From CAZJPS01 sp964548055 (lineage in GTDB: Bacteria; Patescibacteriota; Gracilibacteria; Peribacterales; Peribacteraceae), in NCBI GenBank assembly GCA_964548055.1, contig CAZJPS010000011.1:1-28481 (forward strand): DNA of 28,481 nt, read 5' to 3'. Shown here piece by piece: positions 6,299 through 13,865 of this stretch. The notes below the pieces were generated by a model. It worked only from the letters and a program-made list of their open reading frames with translations, was not told where the DNA came from and did not search any database. The position numbers and the translations under genes were made by a program. The first letter of the stretch is position 1. Each line of letters opens with the position of its first letter.

Positions 6299-7156
6299 CT
6301 ATTTTCGGAGGGTTCCATAAAACGTCTCTTTCCGTCTGCGCAAAAATTTCACTGTCTTACTATTGATCTTGGCCTGAATGACGTCATGACGCTGGAGAGC
6401 GATGTAGGTTTGACCATCCAGCGTTAAACTCACTTCCAAATCTCCAAAGCGATTCTGTTTGGTCATCACTTGGGCTTCCACCACGTGATCTCCTGGAATG
6501 ACGATCGGCTTTTGGCTGAAGCTGTGAGGATTGATAGGAGTGAGAATAGTTGCGGAGAGCTCGGGATACACAATAGGACCTCCTGCTGCCAATGTATATG
6601 CAGTAGAACCTGTAGGCGTGGCTATAATCAAACCATCTGCACGGAAGGTGGTGAGATCTTCACCGTTCACTGTTGTGTGTAAATCCATTAAGCGCGCAAT
6701 CGTGCCTTGGGAAATAACTGCTTCGTTTAAAACGAATCCATCATATGCGATTTCTGTTCCTCTTCTTACAATGATGTGCAGAATGCTGCGTTCCTCTATC
6801 ACACCTTCACCACGCAGAAATGACGGTAATAATTCATCAGCTTCATCTACAGTGGCTTCTGCTAAAAATCCCACAGCTCCACGATTCACGCACACAATGG
6901 GAACAGAAAAGTTTTTGAGTTCACGTACAGCACGAAGAATTGTTCCATCTCCACCAATCACGACCAAGAGATCGATATCATCCGCAGAACAAAACGTCGG
7001 AAAGTTTTTCGCGTCAGCAATATTTTTTACTCTCTTCTCTTCAAAGCAAATCTCCGCTCCTTCTTTTTTAAGAATACTCAACACATGCGATACCACTTCA
7101 TCTTTTGCATCCAAATCGGACTTTACGGTGACGCCGACACGTTTGTAGCGGAGCAT
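6299..7156 (-). CDS. nadK: NAD kinase
   Basis: A 285-residue enzyme phosphorylating NAD to NADP. Signatures: VVIGGDGTILRAVREL (the GGDG nucleotide motif), NRGAVGFLAEA, LNEAVIS (N-E pair of the active site), FRADGLIIATPTGSTAY and GGPIVYPE, then the all-beta C-terminal domain. Length fits bacterial NadK. I start at the ATG at 7156 because a TATACT box ends 8 bases before it; the ATG at 7174 lies upstream of the expected transcription start. It lies downstream of a glycosyltransferase (stop at 7179), so read-through from that gene is also possible. Confidence 0.95.
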   Translation of the reverse strand: MLRYKRVGVTVKSDLDAKDEVVSHVLSILKKEGAEICFEEKRVKNIADAKNFPTFCSADDIDLLVVIGGDGTILRAVRELKNFSVPIVCVNRGAVGFLAEATVDEADELLPSFLRGEGVIEERSILHIIVRRGTEIAYDGFVLNEAVISQGTIARLMDLHTTVNGEDLTTFRADGLIIATPTGSTAYTLAAGGPIVYPELSATILTPINPHSFSQKPIVIPGDHVVEAQVMTKQNRFGDLEVSLTLDGQTYIALQRHDVIQAKINSKTVKFLRRRKETFYGTLRK

Positions 7157-7164
7157 GGGCAGAG

Positions 7165-7170
7165 AGTATA
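7165..7170 (-). promoter_or_regulatory. -10 box of nadK with extended TGn
   Basis: TGC-TATACT on the minus strand, 8 bases before the ATG at 7156, so the mRNA would have a leader of about 0-2 bases. Confidence 0.5.
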
Positions 7171-7178
7171 GCACAGAT

Positions 7179-8261
7179 TTACGCTTCCATAAGCGGATTT
7201 AGTGCATTTATTGCCACATCTACCGTTCGCCTCCACGAGTACTTTTTGGCTTGTTCTGGTCCTTTTTTGCGCAGTTCAGCACAGAGTTTTTTATTTGTAA
7301 GTAACGTAGAAAGTCCTGCGGCGATAGACTCAACACTTTCAGGATCCACTGTGAACGCTGCATCACCTACAACTTCTTTTAAACTTCCTTTATTACTTGT
7401 GAGTACGGGAATTCCTCGCTGCATCGCATCCAAAATTTGCATCCCAAATCCCTCATACAAAGAAGGAAGAGCAAGAATTTCACATGATTGAAGAAGTGAT
7501 TCGTATTCTGCATTCGAAACATAATCTTTCCATGCAACACCCGGAACGGTACGAGCCATCCGCACAATCTCTTCATCCTGCCATCCGCGGCTTCCAACCA
7601 GAAGAAGTGAATACTGATCGCGCACTGAAGAGGGGAGCAATTCATACGCACGAATGAGACGTGCCTGATTTTTTCTAGGTGACAGAGTAGCAATGCAGAG
7701 AATCGTTTTGTGGTCAGGTTCATTCATCTCCACAGATTCTTTCATGGGACCTGCGTAGATGCTTGTTACTTTTCCTGAAGGCAATGTTGAATATCGCTCT
7801 AAAAGATCACGGTGCGTGGCATCGCTAATAGTAAAAACATGTGCAGCATTTTTTACGGCTCTCCCAAGCGTGAGTTTTTCTATCACGGTCGCTCTCCATT
7901 GATGAGGTTCGCTCCGAAATGCGATCAGATCGTGCACGATCGGAACACAGGGTATTTTCCCCTTGAGTAAGGCAGGAACGATGTAGCTTGTAGGACTGAT
8001 GTATATGGTTTTACCGGATTCTCTTTTTAAAAAGATGACAGCTTTTTTATGCCAAAAAAAGCCGTGTGCTTCGATAATTTTTACGCGGGGATGAAATGCT
8101 TTCCACTCCTCTGGAATAGGCCGATCGGTAAGAATATGGACATTGCTACACTTTCGCAAAAGCTCAGTCACAAATCCATATGTCCATTGAGCCTTGCCAG
8201 CACGAATCTGCTTACATGCTTCTCGTGCATCTATGGTGATTGAAATTTTTGATGCTTCCAC
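7179..8261 (-). CDS. GT4-family glycosyltransferase
   Basis: A 360-residue GT-B enzyme. The N-terminal half includes ITIDAREACKQIRAGKAQWT and VPIVHDLIAF. The C-terminal half has CIATLSPRKNQARLIRAYE (donor-site strand and Arg-Lys), then PSLYEGFGMQILDAMQRG, the acidic donor-binding motif of GT4. In the E-x7-E pattern the second acid appears as Asp. Substrate unknown; probably cell-surface glycan or glycolipid. The start is GTG at 8261, 6 bases after a TAAACT box, and divergent from the membrane-protein gene at 8307. It lacks close sequence resemblance to the glycosyltransferase at 2229-3281 beyond family motifs. Confidence 0.92.
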   Translation of the reverse strand: MEASKISITIDAREACKQIRAGKAQWTYGFVTELLRKCSNVHILTDRPIPEEWKAFHPRVKIIEAHGFFWHKKAVIFLKRESGKTIYISPTSYIVPALLKGKIPCVPIVHDLIAFRSEPHQWRATVIEKLTLGRAVKNAAHVFTISDATHRDLLERYSTLPSGKVTSIYAGPMKESVEMNEPDHKTILCIATLSPRKNQARLIRAYELLPSSVRDQYSLLLVGSRGWQDEEIVRMARTVPGVAWKDYVSNAEYESLLQSCEILALPSLYEGFGMQILDAMQRGIPVLTSNKGSLKEVVGDAAFTVDPESVESIAAGLSTLLTNKKLCAELRKKGPEQAKKYSWRRTVDVAINALNPLMEA

Positions 8262-8267
8262 ATTGTC

Positions 8268-8273
8268 AGTTTA
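8268..8273 (-). promoter_or_regulatory. -10 box of the 7179-8261 glycosyltransferase
   Basis: TAAACT (minus strand) with 6 bases to the GTG at 8261. It is back-to-back with the plus-strand promoter at 8295, so the two polymerases would compete for the same DNA. Confidence 0.35.
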
Positions 8274-8294
8274 GTGGGTTCCAAGAACTTCTGC

Positions 8295-8300
8295 TATTCT
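8295..8300 (+). promoter_or_regulatory. -10 box of the membrane-protein gene
   Basis: TGC-TATTCT (extended -10) with exactly 6 bases to the GTG at 8307. It favours this start over the upstream GTG at 8274. Confidence 0.45.
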
Positions 8301-8306
8301 GTTCTC

Positions 8307-8897
8307 GTGCCACAGAAGTTTTTAAGCAGCCTAAAGGCATTAGACTTGGAAGAGCGCATTCTCAATGGATGCACGCTCCTAGCTCTTGGCTCAATTTTTT
8401 TGCCTTGGATTGGAGGAGATTGGCCGGGAGGGGTAAGCGTGTCATATAACGGATTGCAATTTCTTACATCCCATATCGGTCTCTTGATATTTATTTTGCA
8501 TGTAACAGTCCTTCTACTCACGGCCGTCCCACTGTTTGGAGGCCCAATTTTGGTTCGTAAACGATACCGAGAAAAGGTGAGGCTTCTGCTTTCTCTGCAG
8601 GCGCTTATCTTAATTTTTGCTGCTCTTAGCGTACTCATGCGCACATCTACTGAATTCACTCGCATGAATATTCGATTTGGCATGTATACTTGCCTTGCCG
8701 CAAGCATTATTGCATTCTTTGAGGCAGCGCACCGATACGCAACTCAACGTAAGCTGTCGTCTCATGAAACGTTCCACCATCCTGAAGATACAGATGTCCC
8801 CGATCTCCTTACGGAACGTTCTACTCCGCCTCCTCCTCCGCCACCCCCGCCTCCAGCTCCATCCCGTATCGAAGATCATCCCCGACGCATCCCATGA
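8307..8897 (+). CDS. Four-helix membrane protein with polyproline cytoplasmic tail
   Basis: A 196-residue protein (GTG start at 8307; a GTG at 8274 would add 11 residues). Four hydrophobic segments are visible: LLALGSIFLPWI, GLLIFILHVTVLLLTAVPLF, LLSLQALILIFAALSVL and GMYTCLAASIIAFF. They are followed by a soluble tail ending in a run of ten prolines, then APSRIEDHPRRIP. A proline run this long normally needs elongation factor P. The stop codon overlaps the next gene by the classic ATGA, so the two products are translationally coupled and may interact, the tail being a natural docking segment. Family not recognised. Confidence 0.75.
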   Translation: MPQKFLSSLKALDLEERILNGCTLLALGSIFLPWIGGDWPGGVSVSYNGLQFLTSHIGLLIFILHVTVLLLTAVPLFGGPILVRKRYREKVRLLLSLQALILIFAALSVLMRTSTEFTRMNIRFGMYTCLAASIIAFFEAAHRYATQRKLSSHETFHHPEDTDVPDLLTERSTPPPPPPPPPPAPSRIEDHPRRIP

Positions 8898-9259
8898 CCA
8901 CAGAACCTCTTACGCCATCGCCTGCTCCACCACCCGATGCAGCATCCGCAGCATCAACTCCTCAGGAAGATGTATATAAAGACGACGATTTGGTATACGT
9001 GGATCCAGACGCAAAAATTGTAGTAGGAAGAGTGGAATGGAACCGCAACGGAAATCCGAAATCTCTTCCATGGAAAGAAGAAAAACCTGTAGAAGGAAAG
9101 GAAGAACGAAAAAAGTCTTTCCGCAAACAGTATCCTTGGGGCACATATCGTTCCATGAAAGGTGTGTATAAGTTAGAAGGAAAACAAAAAAGAACGGACC
9201 CCCATACAACGTTGGATGATATTATGGAGAAGGCGTTGAAGGAAGCATTTTGGGATTGA
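8894..9259 (+). CDS. Hypothetical charged soluble protein
   Basis: A 121-residue protein. The first 25 residues are Pro/Ala/Ser/Thr-rich and disordered-looking, followed by an acidic stretch (EDVYKDDDLVYVDPDAKIV), a Lys/Glu-rich centre, and an aromatic-containing end (KQYPWGTYRSMKGVYKLEG). No membrane segment or signal peptide. It overlaps the preceding membrane-protein gene by four bases (ATGA), so coupled translation and a shared function are likely. Ends with TGA, followed by a terminator-like hairpin. Function unknown. Confidence 0.7.
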   Translation: MTTEPLTPSPAPPPDAASAASTPQEDVYKDDDLVYVDPDAKIVVGRVEWNRNGNPKSLPWKEEKPVEGKEERKKSFRKQYPWGTYRSMKGVYKLEGKQKRTDPHTTLDDIMEKALKEAFWD

Positions 9260-9266
9260 TGGGCGG

Positions 9267-9287
9267 TTTTTAGTTTGTAGTTCTTAG
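9267..9287. repeat. Three tandem heptamers (TTTNTAG type)
   Basis: Units tttttag, tttgtag and ttcttag. A near-identical array lies at 17106-17142 and a degenerate one at about 20053-20090. Its last part doubles as the left arm of the terminator hairpin. Confidence 0.6.
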
Positions 9288-9305
9288 TGAGAAGAACCTT
9301 TTTTT
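9280..9305 (+). terminator. Rho-independent terminator after the 8307-9259 operon
   Basis: Stem gttctt/aagaac with a 6-base loop followed by C and seven T. The stem is AT-rich and only 6 bp, but position (21 bases after the stop) and the T-run are right. Confidence 0.55.
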
Positions 9306-9401
9306 CTGTGCGGTTAAGGTGGATGCAATAAATCACCGAAGCATCAAATAACAAAGAAATGCTCAAAATTCATTCTCATCAATGTATTATAAAGACACTA
9401 T

Positions 9402-9436
9402 CGATTGGCGATTCTCACCTATCACCTGTAATCTGC
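9402..9436. repeat. Five tandem degenerate heptamers upstream of the Cys-rich gene
   Basis: Units cgattgg, cgattct, cacctat, cacctgt and aatctgc keep strict 7-base spacing. They end 8 bases before the ATG at 9445. Confidence 0.45.
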
Positions 9437-9444
9437 GGTAGTTT

Positions 9445-10188
9445 ATGAAGCATCGTTTTGGTTTATTTTTCGGGTTTATCATTGTTGCTATCGCTGTATC
9501 TCGTTTGGGATTGCCAAAATTTGATGGTATTCCTCGCCTATTTTATTTCGAATGGAATTCAGACCGACTTGCGCAGCACATCGTTGATAATCACCTTCCT
9601 CCTGAAGAGTGTAAGAAACTTATTTTCCTCCCAGGCCCATTTAGGCCACAGCCCGGTAATGAGCCTCAAACCTTATGCGTTTACATGGTGGCAAGACTTA
9701 CACTTGATCCTTCTGTTTGTGAACTATTGATGCCAAGTGCGTATGGTTTGCACTGTGTTGCGGAGGTTATTGAAGATTTAGAAGATTATGACGAGCGCAC
9801 GACGTGGTGCAATGCAGAAAAAGACATGGTACGCTGCTATGATTTCTCAGATCAAGAACGTATACCTGGTGTCAATTTCTTTGTAACGAGCGATGATAGA
9901 CATGAAGTACAGGAATTCTCCTATGATCATTGCGAGAGGATACTTGAATCTTCTCCTGCAAGGGATTGGTGCTATGTAGGACGGTATAGATATAGGCAAG
10001 ATATAAAAGCCTGCGATCAGGTAATTAGCATCGCCCCAAAAGATTCTTGTCTTTCTACTCAAGCACAGGAGACTCTGAATGATGCTCTTTGTGAAGAGGT
10101 AACGGACGCTGTTCGTCGATCGGCATGCCACGTTCTGGTTAAGGCATTTCGGACGAAGCCGCAACTGCGTCCCACTCGAATGCAATAA
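9445..10188 (+). CDS. Cysteine-rich exported protein of unknown function
   Basis: A 247-residue protein. It has an N-terminal signal/anchor helix (FGLFFGFIIVAIAV, about residues 5-18). The remaining region carries 12 cysteines spaced along its length (for example PPEEC, TLCVY, SVCEL, LHCVA, TWCNA, VRCYD, DHCER, DWCYV, KACDQ, DSCLS, ALCEE, SACHV). All lie outside the membrane helix, so they probably form disulfides in the cell envelope. Several resemble helical pairs of the form C-x(n)-D/E..C; I do not recognise a family. A possible -10 (TATTAT, 9385-9390) would give a leader of about 48 bases, unlike most genes here. It converges with fbp. Confidence 0.7.
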   Translation: MKHRFGLFFGFIIVAIAVSRLGLPKFDGIPRLFYFEWNSDRLAQHIVDNHLPPEECKKLIFLPGPFRPQPGNEPQTLCVYMVARLTLDPSVCELLMPSAYGLHCVAEVIEDLEDYDERTTWCNAEKDMVRCYDFSDQERIPGVNFFVTSDDRHEVQEFSYDHCERILESSPARDWCYVGRYRYRQDIKACDQVISIAPKDSCLSTQAQETLNDALCEEVTDAVRRSACHVLVKAFRTKPQLRPTRMQ

Positions 10189-10253
10189 GAAGCAGATCTG
10201 GTCAGGCTGGTTTCATCCGTTAGATGTCTTCAGTTTTAGAATACCTGTAAAAA

Positions 10254-11198
10254 CTAAGAACTTCTCAAAAGTTCACACACCCTCTTCACTTCATTCTTAG
10301 ACCCAATAATGATTGGAGTTCGCTGATCAATATTTTCAATTTTTTTATCAATGATGTCTTTTACTCCATCAGTAGCACTCCCTCCTGCTTGCATCATTAA
10401 ATAGGAGAAAGGGCCACACTCAAATACAAGCCGCAATTTCCCGTCTGGATATTTAGAACCACCAGGGTACGCGAACACACCCTGGCCTTTGCTGAGGATA
10501 TGATGCAGATCGGCCACCATGCAGCCGGAATATCGGAGTGTAAGCTTGTCTGCAAGCCAGGCATCAATCACGTTATGGTATGGCTTATCATCTACTATTG
10601 AACCCAAGTTCCCCGGGGCAAAATTCTTAGCAGAATCAGCAACACCTAAATATTCACGAAGCAGAATAAATTCTCCTACTTCATTCAAAATAAATTCGTG
10701 TACACCGTTTCCTGCAGAATATACCAATATTGTGCGCGGTCCGTAGATAACGTACAGAGCAGCTTTGAGTTCACGCGATGTGCGTCCGATCACTTGTGAC
10801 CCTTCGTAGATTCCAAAAATAGATCCGATCGCAAAGTTCACATCTACAAGCGACGATCCATCCAGCGGATCGAATACCACTGCATATGGAGCTTTAGATT
10901 CTAATTCAATTATATTTTTTTGTTCTTCCGAGATATAACAAGAGACTAATGTACTCTCACGCAGATGTGATTCGATAATATCATTACTGATCACGTCTAG
11001 CTTCACTTGTTCCTCACCATATTGATTCTGACTGCCCGCAAGCCCAGCCTCCGTTGTGCGAATTGCATAATGAATATATTTCGCCGCCCGCGCGATATCC
11101 AAAATCAAATGTCGCAACTGATCGGGAACTTTCGACACTCGAAACAGATGAGAATTGAGTGACGAACGAGTGGTAGGAGGAGTGGCAGCAGGATTCAT
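10254..11198 (-). CDS. fbp: Class I fructose-1,6-bisphosphatase
   Basis: A 314-residue enzyme removing the 1-phosphate from fructose 1,6-bisphosphate, the control step of gluconeogenesis. Metal-binding motif FDPLDGSSLVDVN is present, with an upstream SEEQ acid pair, then YSGCMVADLHHILSKGQG, FAYPGGSKYPDGKLRLVFE and QAGGSATDG, all class I (not GlpX or FBP/aldolase) signatures. The start at 11198 was chosen over the ATG at 11258 because a TATGAT box ends 6 bases before it. It lies downstream of a GapB-like gap on the same strand, 124 bases apart, which fits a gluconeogenic or pentose-supplying role. Confidence 0.95.
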   Translation of the reverse strand: MNPAATPPTTRSSLNSHLFRVSKVPDQLRHLILDIARAAKYIHYAIRTTEAGLAGSQNQYGEEQVKLDVISNDIIESHLRESTLVSCYISEEQKNIIELESKAPYAVVFDPLDGSSLVDVNFAIGSIFGIYEGSQVIGRTSRELKAALYVIYGPRTILVYSAGNGVHEFILNEVGEFILLREYLGVADSAKNFAPGNLGSIVDDKPYHNVIDAWLADKLTLRYSGCMVADLHHILSKGQGVFAYPGGSKYPDGKLRLVFECGPFSYLMMQAGGSATDGVKDIIDKKIENIDQRTPIIIGSKNEVKRVCELLRSS

Positions 11199-11204
11199 GC
11201 CCTT

Positions 11205-11210
11205 ATCATA
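11205..11210 (-). promoter_or_regulatory. -10 box of fbp, leaderless
   Basis: TATGAT (minus strand), 6 bases before the ATG at 11198. This is the same hexamer and spacing as the gap promoter at 12349. Confidence 0.6.
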
Positions 11211-11270
11211 GAGCAAATCCAATACCAGATTAATAGAATATAGATCTATCATTCTCATTTCCGAGCCCCA

Positions 11271-11310
11271 TCCCGCCTGCCCACCGTAGCTCCGCAGAGC
11301 GAAGGCGGGA
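11271..11310. repeat. Large GC-rich hairpin between gap and fbp
   Basis: Perfect 8-base arms tcccgcct/aggcggga around a 24-base loop that itself holds complementary bits (gctccgcagagc). It lies 13 bases after the gap stop. No T-run follows on the minus strand. It looks like a dispersed palindromic element, possibly protecting the gap mRNA 3' end. Confidence 0.55.
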
Positions 11311-11322
11311 GCCCGAACTAAT

Positions 11323-12342
11323 CTATTTCAACATAGACCCCACCTTTAAGGCCATCTCAGTAACCCTCATCGCATACCCCCACTCGTTATCGTACCAACT
11401 CAGAATTTGAGCAGCTTTGCCTGCAACCACTTTTGTAGAAGGAGCATCTACAATGGACGAATGTGGATCTGTCTGGAAATCGATAGAAACACATTGCTCA
11501 TTGGAGACCGAAAGAATTCCCTTCATTGGAGCACTGTCAGCAGCTTTTTGGAGAGCTGCATGGATTTCTTCTACGGTCGTATCTTTTTTAAGCGTGAACG
11601 CCATATACGCACAACTCACGGTTGGCACCGGAACACGGAATGCCATGCCGTCCAACTTTCCTTTTAAGTGTGGGAAAATCTTCGCGCAGGCTTTTACGGC
11701 GCCTGTTTTTGTAGGAATAACGGAAAGTGTGGCCGCGCGAGCACGACGCAATTCTCCGTCTTCCTGCGGCTTATTATCCAATAAATTCTGCGATGCAGTG
11801 AATGCGTGTACGGAACTCACCAGCAAATGCTCAATCCCAAAATTTTCATCAATCACTTTAATCACGGGCGCAATACAGTTCGTTGTGCACGATGCGTTCG
11901 AGACAATATCCAAATCTGCAGTGAGCTTATCGTCGTTCACTCCTTTTACAAACGTGGGTGTGTCATCTTTCATAGGAGCGGTGACAATCACTCTTTTAGC
12001 TCCTGCTTTAATGTGGCCCATCACTTCTTCGCGGGTTTCAAAGTGACCGGTTGCTTCCACCACAATATCAACATTTAATTCCTTCCAAGGACACTTTGCA
12101 GGATCGCGCTCACGAACCACTCTCACCATTTTTCCATTCACCGAAAAGTGGTCACCCTCCACTTTTACATCTGCATTCATTCGGCCATGGAGTGAGTCGT
12201 ATTTTAAAAGGTATGCACGCAGATCACTTGTGGATGATGCATTTACTCCTACCACTTCCACTTCTTTGGAATACAGTTCTACAAACTGTCTGTGAACATT
12301 TCTTCCGATGCGGCCGTAGCCATTTATTGCAACTCTTAGCAT
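11323..12342 (-). CDS. gap: Glyceraldehyde-3-phosphate dehydrogenase, GapB-like
   Basis: A 339-residue enzyme interconverting glyceraldehyde 3-phosphate and 1,3-bisphosphoglycerate. INGYGRIGRN is the dinucleotide-binding loop; SNASCTTNC holds the catalytic Cys; the end WYDNEWGYAMRV is standard. After the second strand the sequence is VGVNASSTSDLRAYLLKYDS, with Ala-Ser where NAD-specific enzymes carry Asp. Bacillus GapB, an NADP-using gluconeogenic enzyme, has the same Asn-Ala-Ser. NADP preference is therefore inferred, and nadK nearby would supply NADP. The downstream neighbour is fbp. A TATGAT box lies 6 bases before the ATG. Confidence 0.96.
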   Translation of the reverse strand: MLRVAINGYGRIGRNVHRQFVELYSKEVEVVGVNASSTSDLRAYLLKYDSLHGRMNADVKVEGDHFSVNGKMVRVVRERDPAKCPWKELNVDIVVEATGHFETREEVMGHIKAGAKRVIVTAPMKDDTPTFVKGVNDDKLTADLDIVSNASCTTNCIAPVIKVIDENFGIEHLLVSSVHAFTASQNLLDNKPQEDGELRRARAATLSVIPTKTGAVKACAKIFPHLKGKLDGMAFRVPVPTVSCAYMAFTLKKDTTVEEIHAALQKAADSAPMKGILSVSNEQCVSIDFQTDPHSSIVDAPSTKVVAGKAAQILSWYDNEWGYAMRVTEMALKVGSMLK

Positions 12343-12348
12343 AATGGG

Positions 12349-12354
12349 ATCATA
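12349..12354 (-). promoter_or_regulatory. -10 box of gap, leaderless
   Basis: TATGAT, 6 bases before the ATG at 12342. A poor -35 candidate (TTTACT) lies 19 bases upstream, next to the heptamer repeat. Confidence 0.6.
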
Positions 12355-12376
12355 TCATAATATGACTATTTGAAGT

Positions 12377-12439
12377 AAATCCCAAATCTCAAATCCCAAC
12401 GACCAATCTTGGGATTTGGAGCTTGGGATTTGGGATTTG
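12377..12439. repeat. Fold-back array of GGGATTT heptamers
   Basis: The left half reads aaatccc/aaatctc/aaatccc; the right half reads gggattt units in the opposite sense, so the array folds into an AT-rich hairpin. It fills the gap between the mraY stop (12441) and the gap promoter. Confidence 0.75.
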
Positions 12440-12440
12440 C

Positions 12441-13556
12441 TCAGGGCTGTGATTCTGTCGCCATATTCGAACCTGGCTCTAATTTACTCTGTTGAGTTCC
12501 GTACATACCAATCACAATGCCTAAAAATGCGCAGAAAGCACCAACAATCCAGAGACGCATCGTCACTTTGCTTTCTCCCCACTCTAAAGCCTCAAAGTGA
12601 TGATGAATGGGCGCTGCAATAAATATTTTCTTTCCTCCGCGCAGCTTTTTACTGGTGAGTTGAATAATGACAGAGAGCATCTCTATGACGAACACAAAAC
12701 CAATAAGTGGCAGCAGCAGCACCTGATCTGTCATTAAAGCGATCACACCCAGCAAGCCACCAAGCGCCAATGCACCAGTATCTCCCATGTAAAAAAGAGC
12801 GGGAGGCACGTTGTGCCACAAAAACGCAGCGATGGCTCCAGCGGTAACAGCGCAGAATGCAGCGAGTATGTAGAGACCTGCAAAGAATGAAAGAACTCCA
12901 AAAGCTGAGAAGGCGATAACGAGAAGTCCACCAGCGAGACCATCTAAACCATCAGTCACATTCACTGCATTCGCGGTTCCCACAATCACAAGCACTGCGA
13001 GTGGGATGTACCACCAACCGATCACAAGTGATCCAAAGAATGGGACGTAGACCGAGTTGTAATCGAGTTTAAAAAAGAACCAACACGCGGCCCCGCCTGC
13101 AATAAATAGAAGCGACAGAATTTTCGGAAGCACATCCATGCCTTTCTTTTTTCCCATTCCTAAAATATTCAGGTAATCATCTATGGCCCCTAAAATACCC
13201 AACGCCACCATCACAATGAGTGGGAGATACACTTGTCCGCGCTGCAGAAGAGAGTTTTCTAATACGCCACTGAGCGAAAGCGTGCGAGAAAATAAAACTG
13301 TAAGAAGAATCGATCCCCAGATAAGAATTCCACCCATGGTAGGCGTTCCAAATTTCTTTTCGTGGTATTTTTTAAAAATTGTTGGTTCTCTTCCATCCAC
13401 TGTTTCCACGCGCAATTGTTTCCCCAATTTATTTCTGCGCAAAAAAGAAATGAACGAAGGCGTAAGGGCAAGACCCAGCACGAACGCAAAAAAAGCATAA
13501 AATAAAATCGCCGTTAGCGAGAGTTCAGGACGGACGGGGATGAAATCAGTAGGCAT
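12441..13556 (-). CDS. mraY: Phospho-MurNAc-pentapeptide transferase MraY
   Basis: A 371-residue polytopic membrane enzyme that transfers phospho-MurNAc-pentapeptide to undecaprenyl phosphate, making lipid I for peptidoglycan. Signatures: KKFGTPTMGGILIWG, GAIDDYLNI (metal-binding Asp pair), NVTDGLDGLAGG, FYMGDTGALALGG and PIHHHFE (cytoplasmic His loop). About ten membrane helices can be counted. The C-terminal tail (about 18 residues after MYGTQQ) is polar. The promoter TATCCT ends 6 bases before the ATG, within an inverted repeat ataggat/atcctat (13561-13580). It is not in a dcw cluster; no mur genes adjoin it. Confidence 0.97.
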   Translation of the reverse strand: MPTDFIPVRPELSLTAILFYAFFAFVLGLALTPSFISFLRRNKLGKQLRVETVDGREPTIFKKYHEKKFGTPTMGGILIWGSILLTVLFSRTLSLSGVLENSLLQRGQVYLPLIVMVALGILGAIDDYLNILGMGKKKGMDVLPKILSLLFIAGGAACWFFFKLDYNSVYVPFFGSLVIGWWYIPLAVLVIVGTANAVNVTDGLDGLAGGLLVIAFSAFGVLSFFAGLYILAAFCAVTAGAIAAFLWHNVPPALFYMGDTGALALGGLLGVIALMTDQVLLLPLIGFVFVIEMLSVIIQLTSKKLRGGKKIFIAAPIHHHFEALEWGESKVTMRLWIVGAFCAFLGIVIGMYGTQQSKLEPGSNMATESQP

Positions 13557-13562
13557 GGCTAT

Positions 13563-13568
13563 AGGATA
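13563..13568 (-). promoter_or_regulatory. -10 box of mraY with extended TGn, leaderless
   Basis: TGC-TATCCT (minus strand), 6 bases before the ATG at 13556. A 7-base inverted repeat (13561-13567 and 13574-13580) overlaps it and could be an operator. Confidence 0.55.
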
Positions 13569-13598
13569 GCAGGATCCTATGAAGATAGAAGGAGAGGT

Positions 13599-13854
13599 GA
13601 AGTTTCAATTTTTAAGTTTCAACTAACAAGAAAACATAAGAAAAAGAATTTCAATAATCAAAACGTCATCTCACTAGCTGTCATGGTGAGGGAGCCTGTC
13701 CTGAGCCGGGTCGAACCACGACATGCGGTCTTGTGGAATATTTCTACTGGACCCGCGGGTAGGGAAACCCGCTCTGCGATATGATATTTTTTGTTTTTTT
13801 GTTATTAATTATTTGAAATTTTATTGAAGCTTGTACTTTGAAAATTGAAACTTC
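13599..13854. repeat. Repeat-filled spacer between dnaB and mraY, bounded by inverted repeats
   Basis: This 309-base gene-free stretch (13557-13865) holds no credible ORF. It is bounded by a perfect 14-base inverted repeat (gaagtttcaatttt at 13599-13612, its complement at 13841-13854). Both arms run into heptamer arrays (aagtttc, aattttt, aagtttc on the left). Inside are an imperfect palindrome, tgtcatggt/accacgaca, at about 13679-13723, the 38-base hairpin element at 13753-13790, and long T-runs at 13785-13800. Confidence 0.65.
13753..13790. repeat. 38-base hairpin element, copy 1
   Basis: Identical at 34 of 38 positions to 17202-17239. It contains gcgggt/acccgc arms around a 6-base loop, followed by ctgcgata and an AT-rich end. 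Both copies lie in spacers between minus-strand genes in the same orientation. Confidence 0.8.
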
Positions 13855-13865
13855 CTCCCAAGGAT

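Noticed and set aside
6531..7148. 205-codon plus-strand frame
   Set aside because: Opposite-strand shadow of nadK.
11271..11310. Hairpin as an intrinsic terminator of gap
   Set aside because: The stem is good but no T-run follows on the minus strand; kept as a palindromic repeat.
11417..12046. 209-codon plus-strand frame
   Set aside because: Lies wholly opposite gap, a certain gene, and its translation shows no domain.
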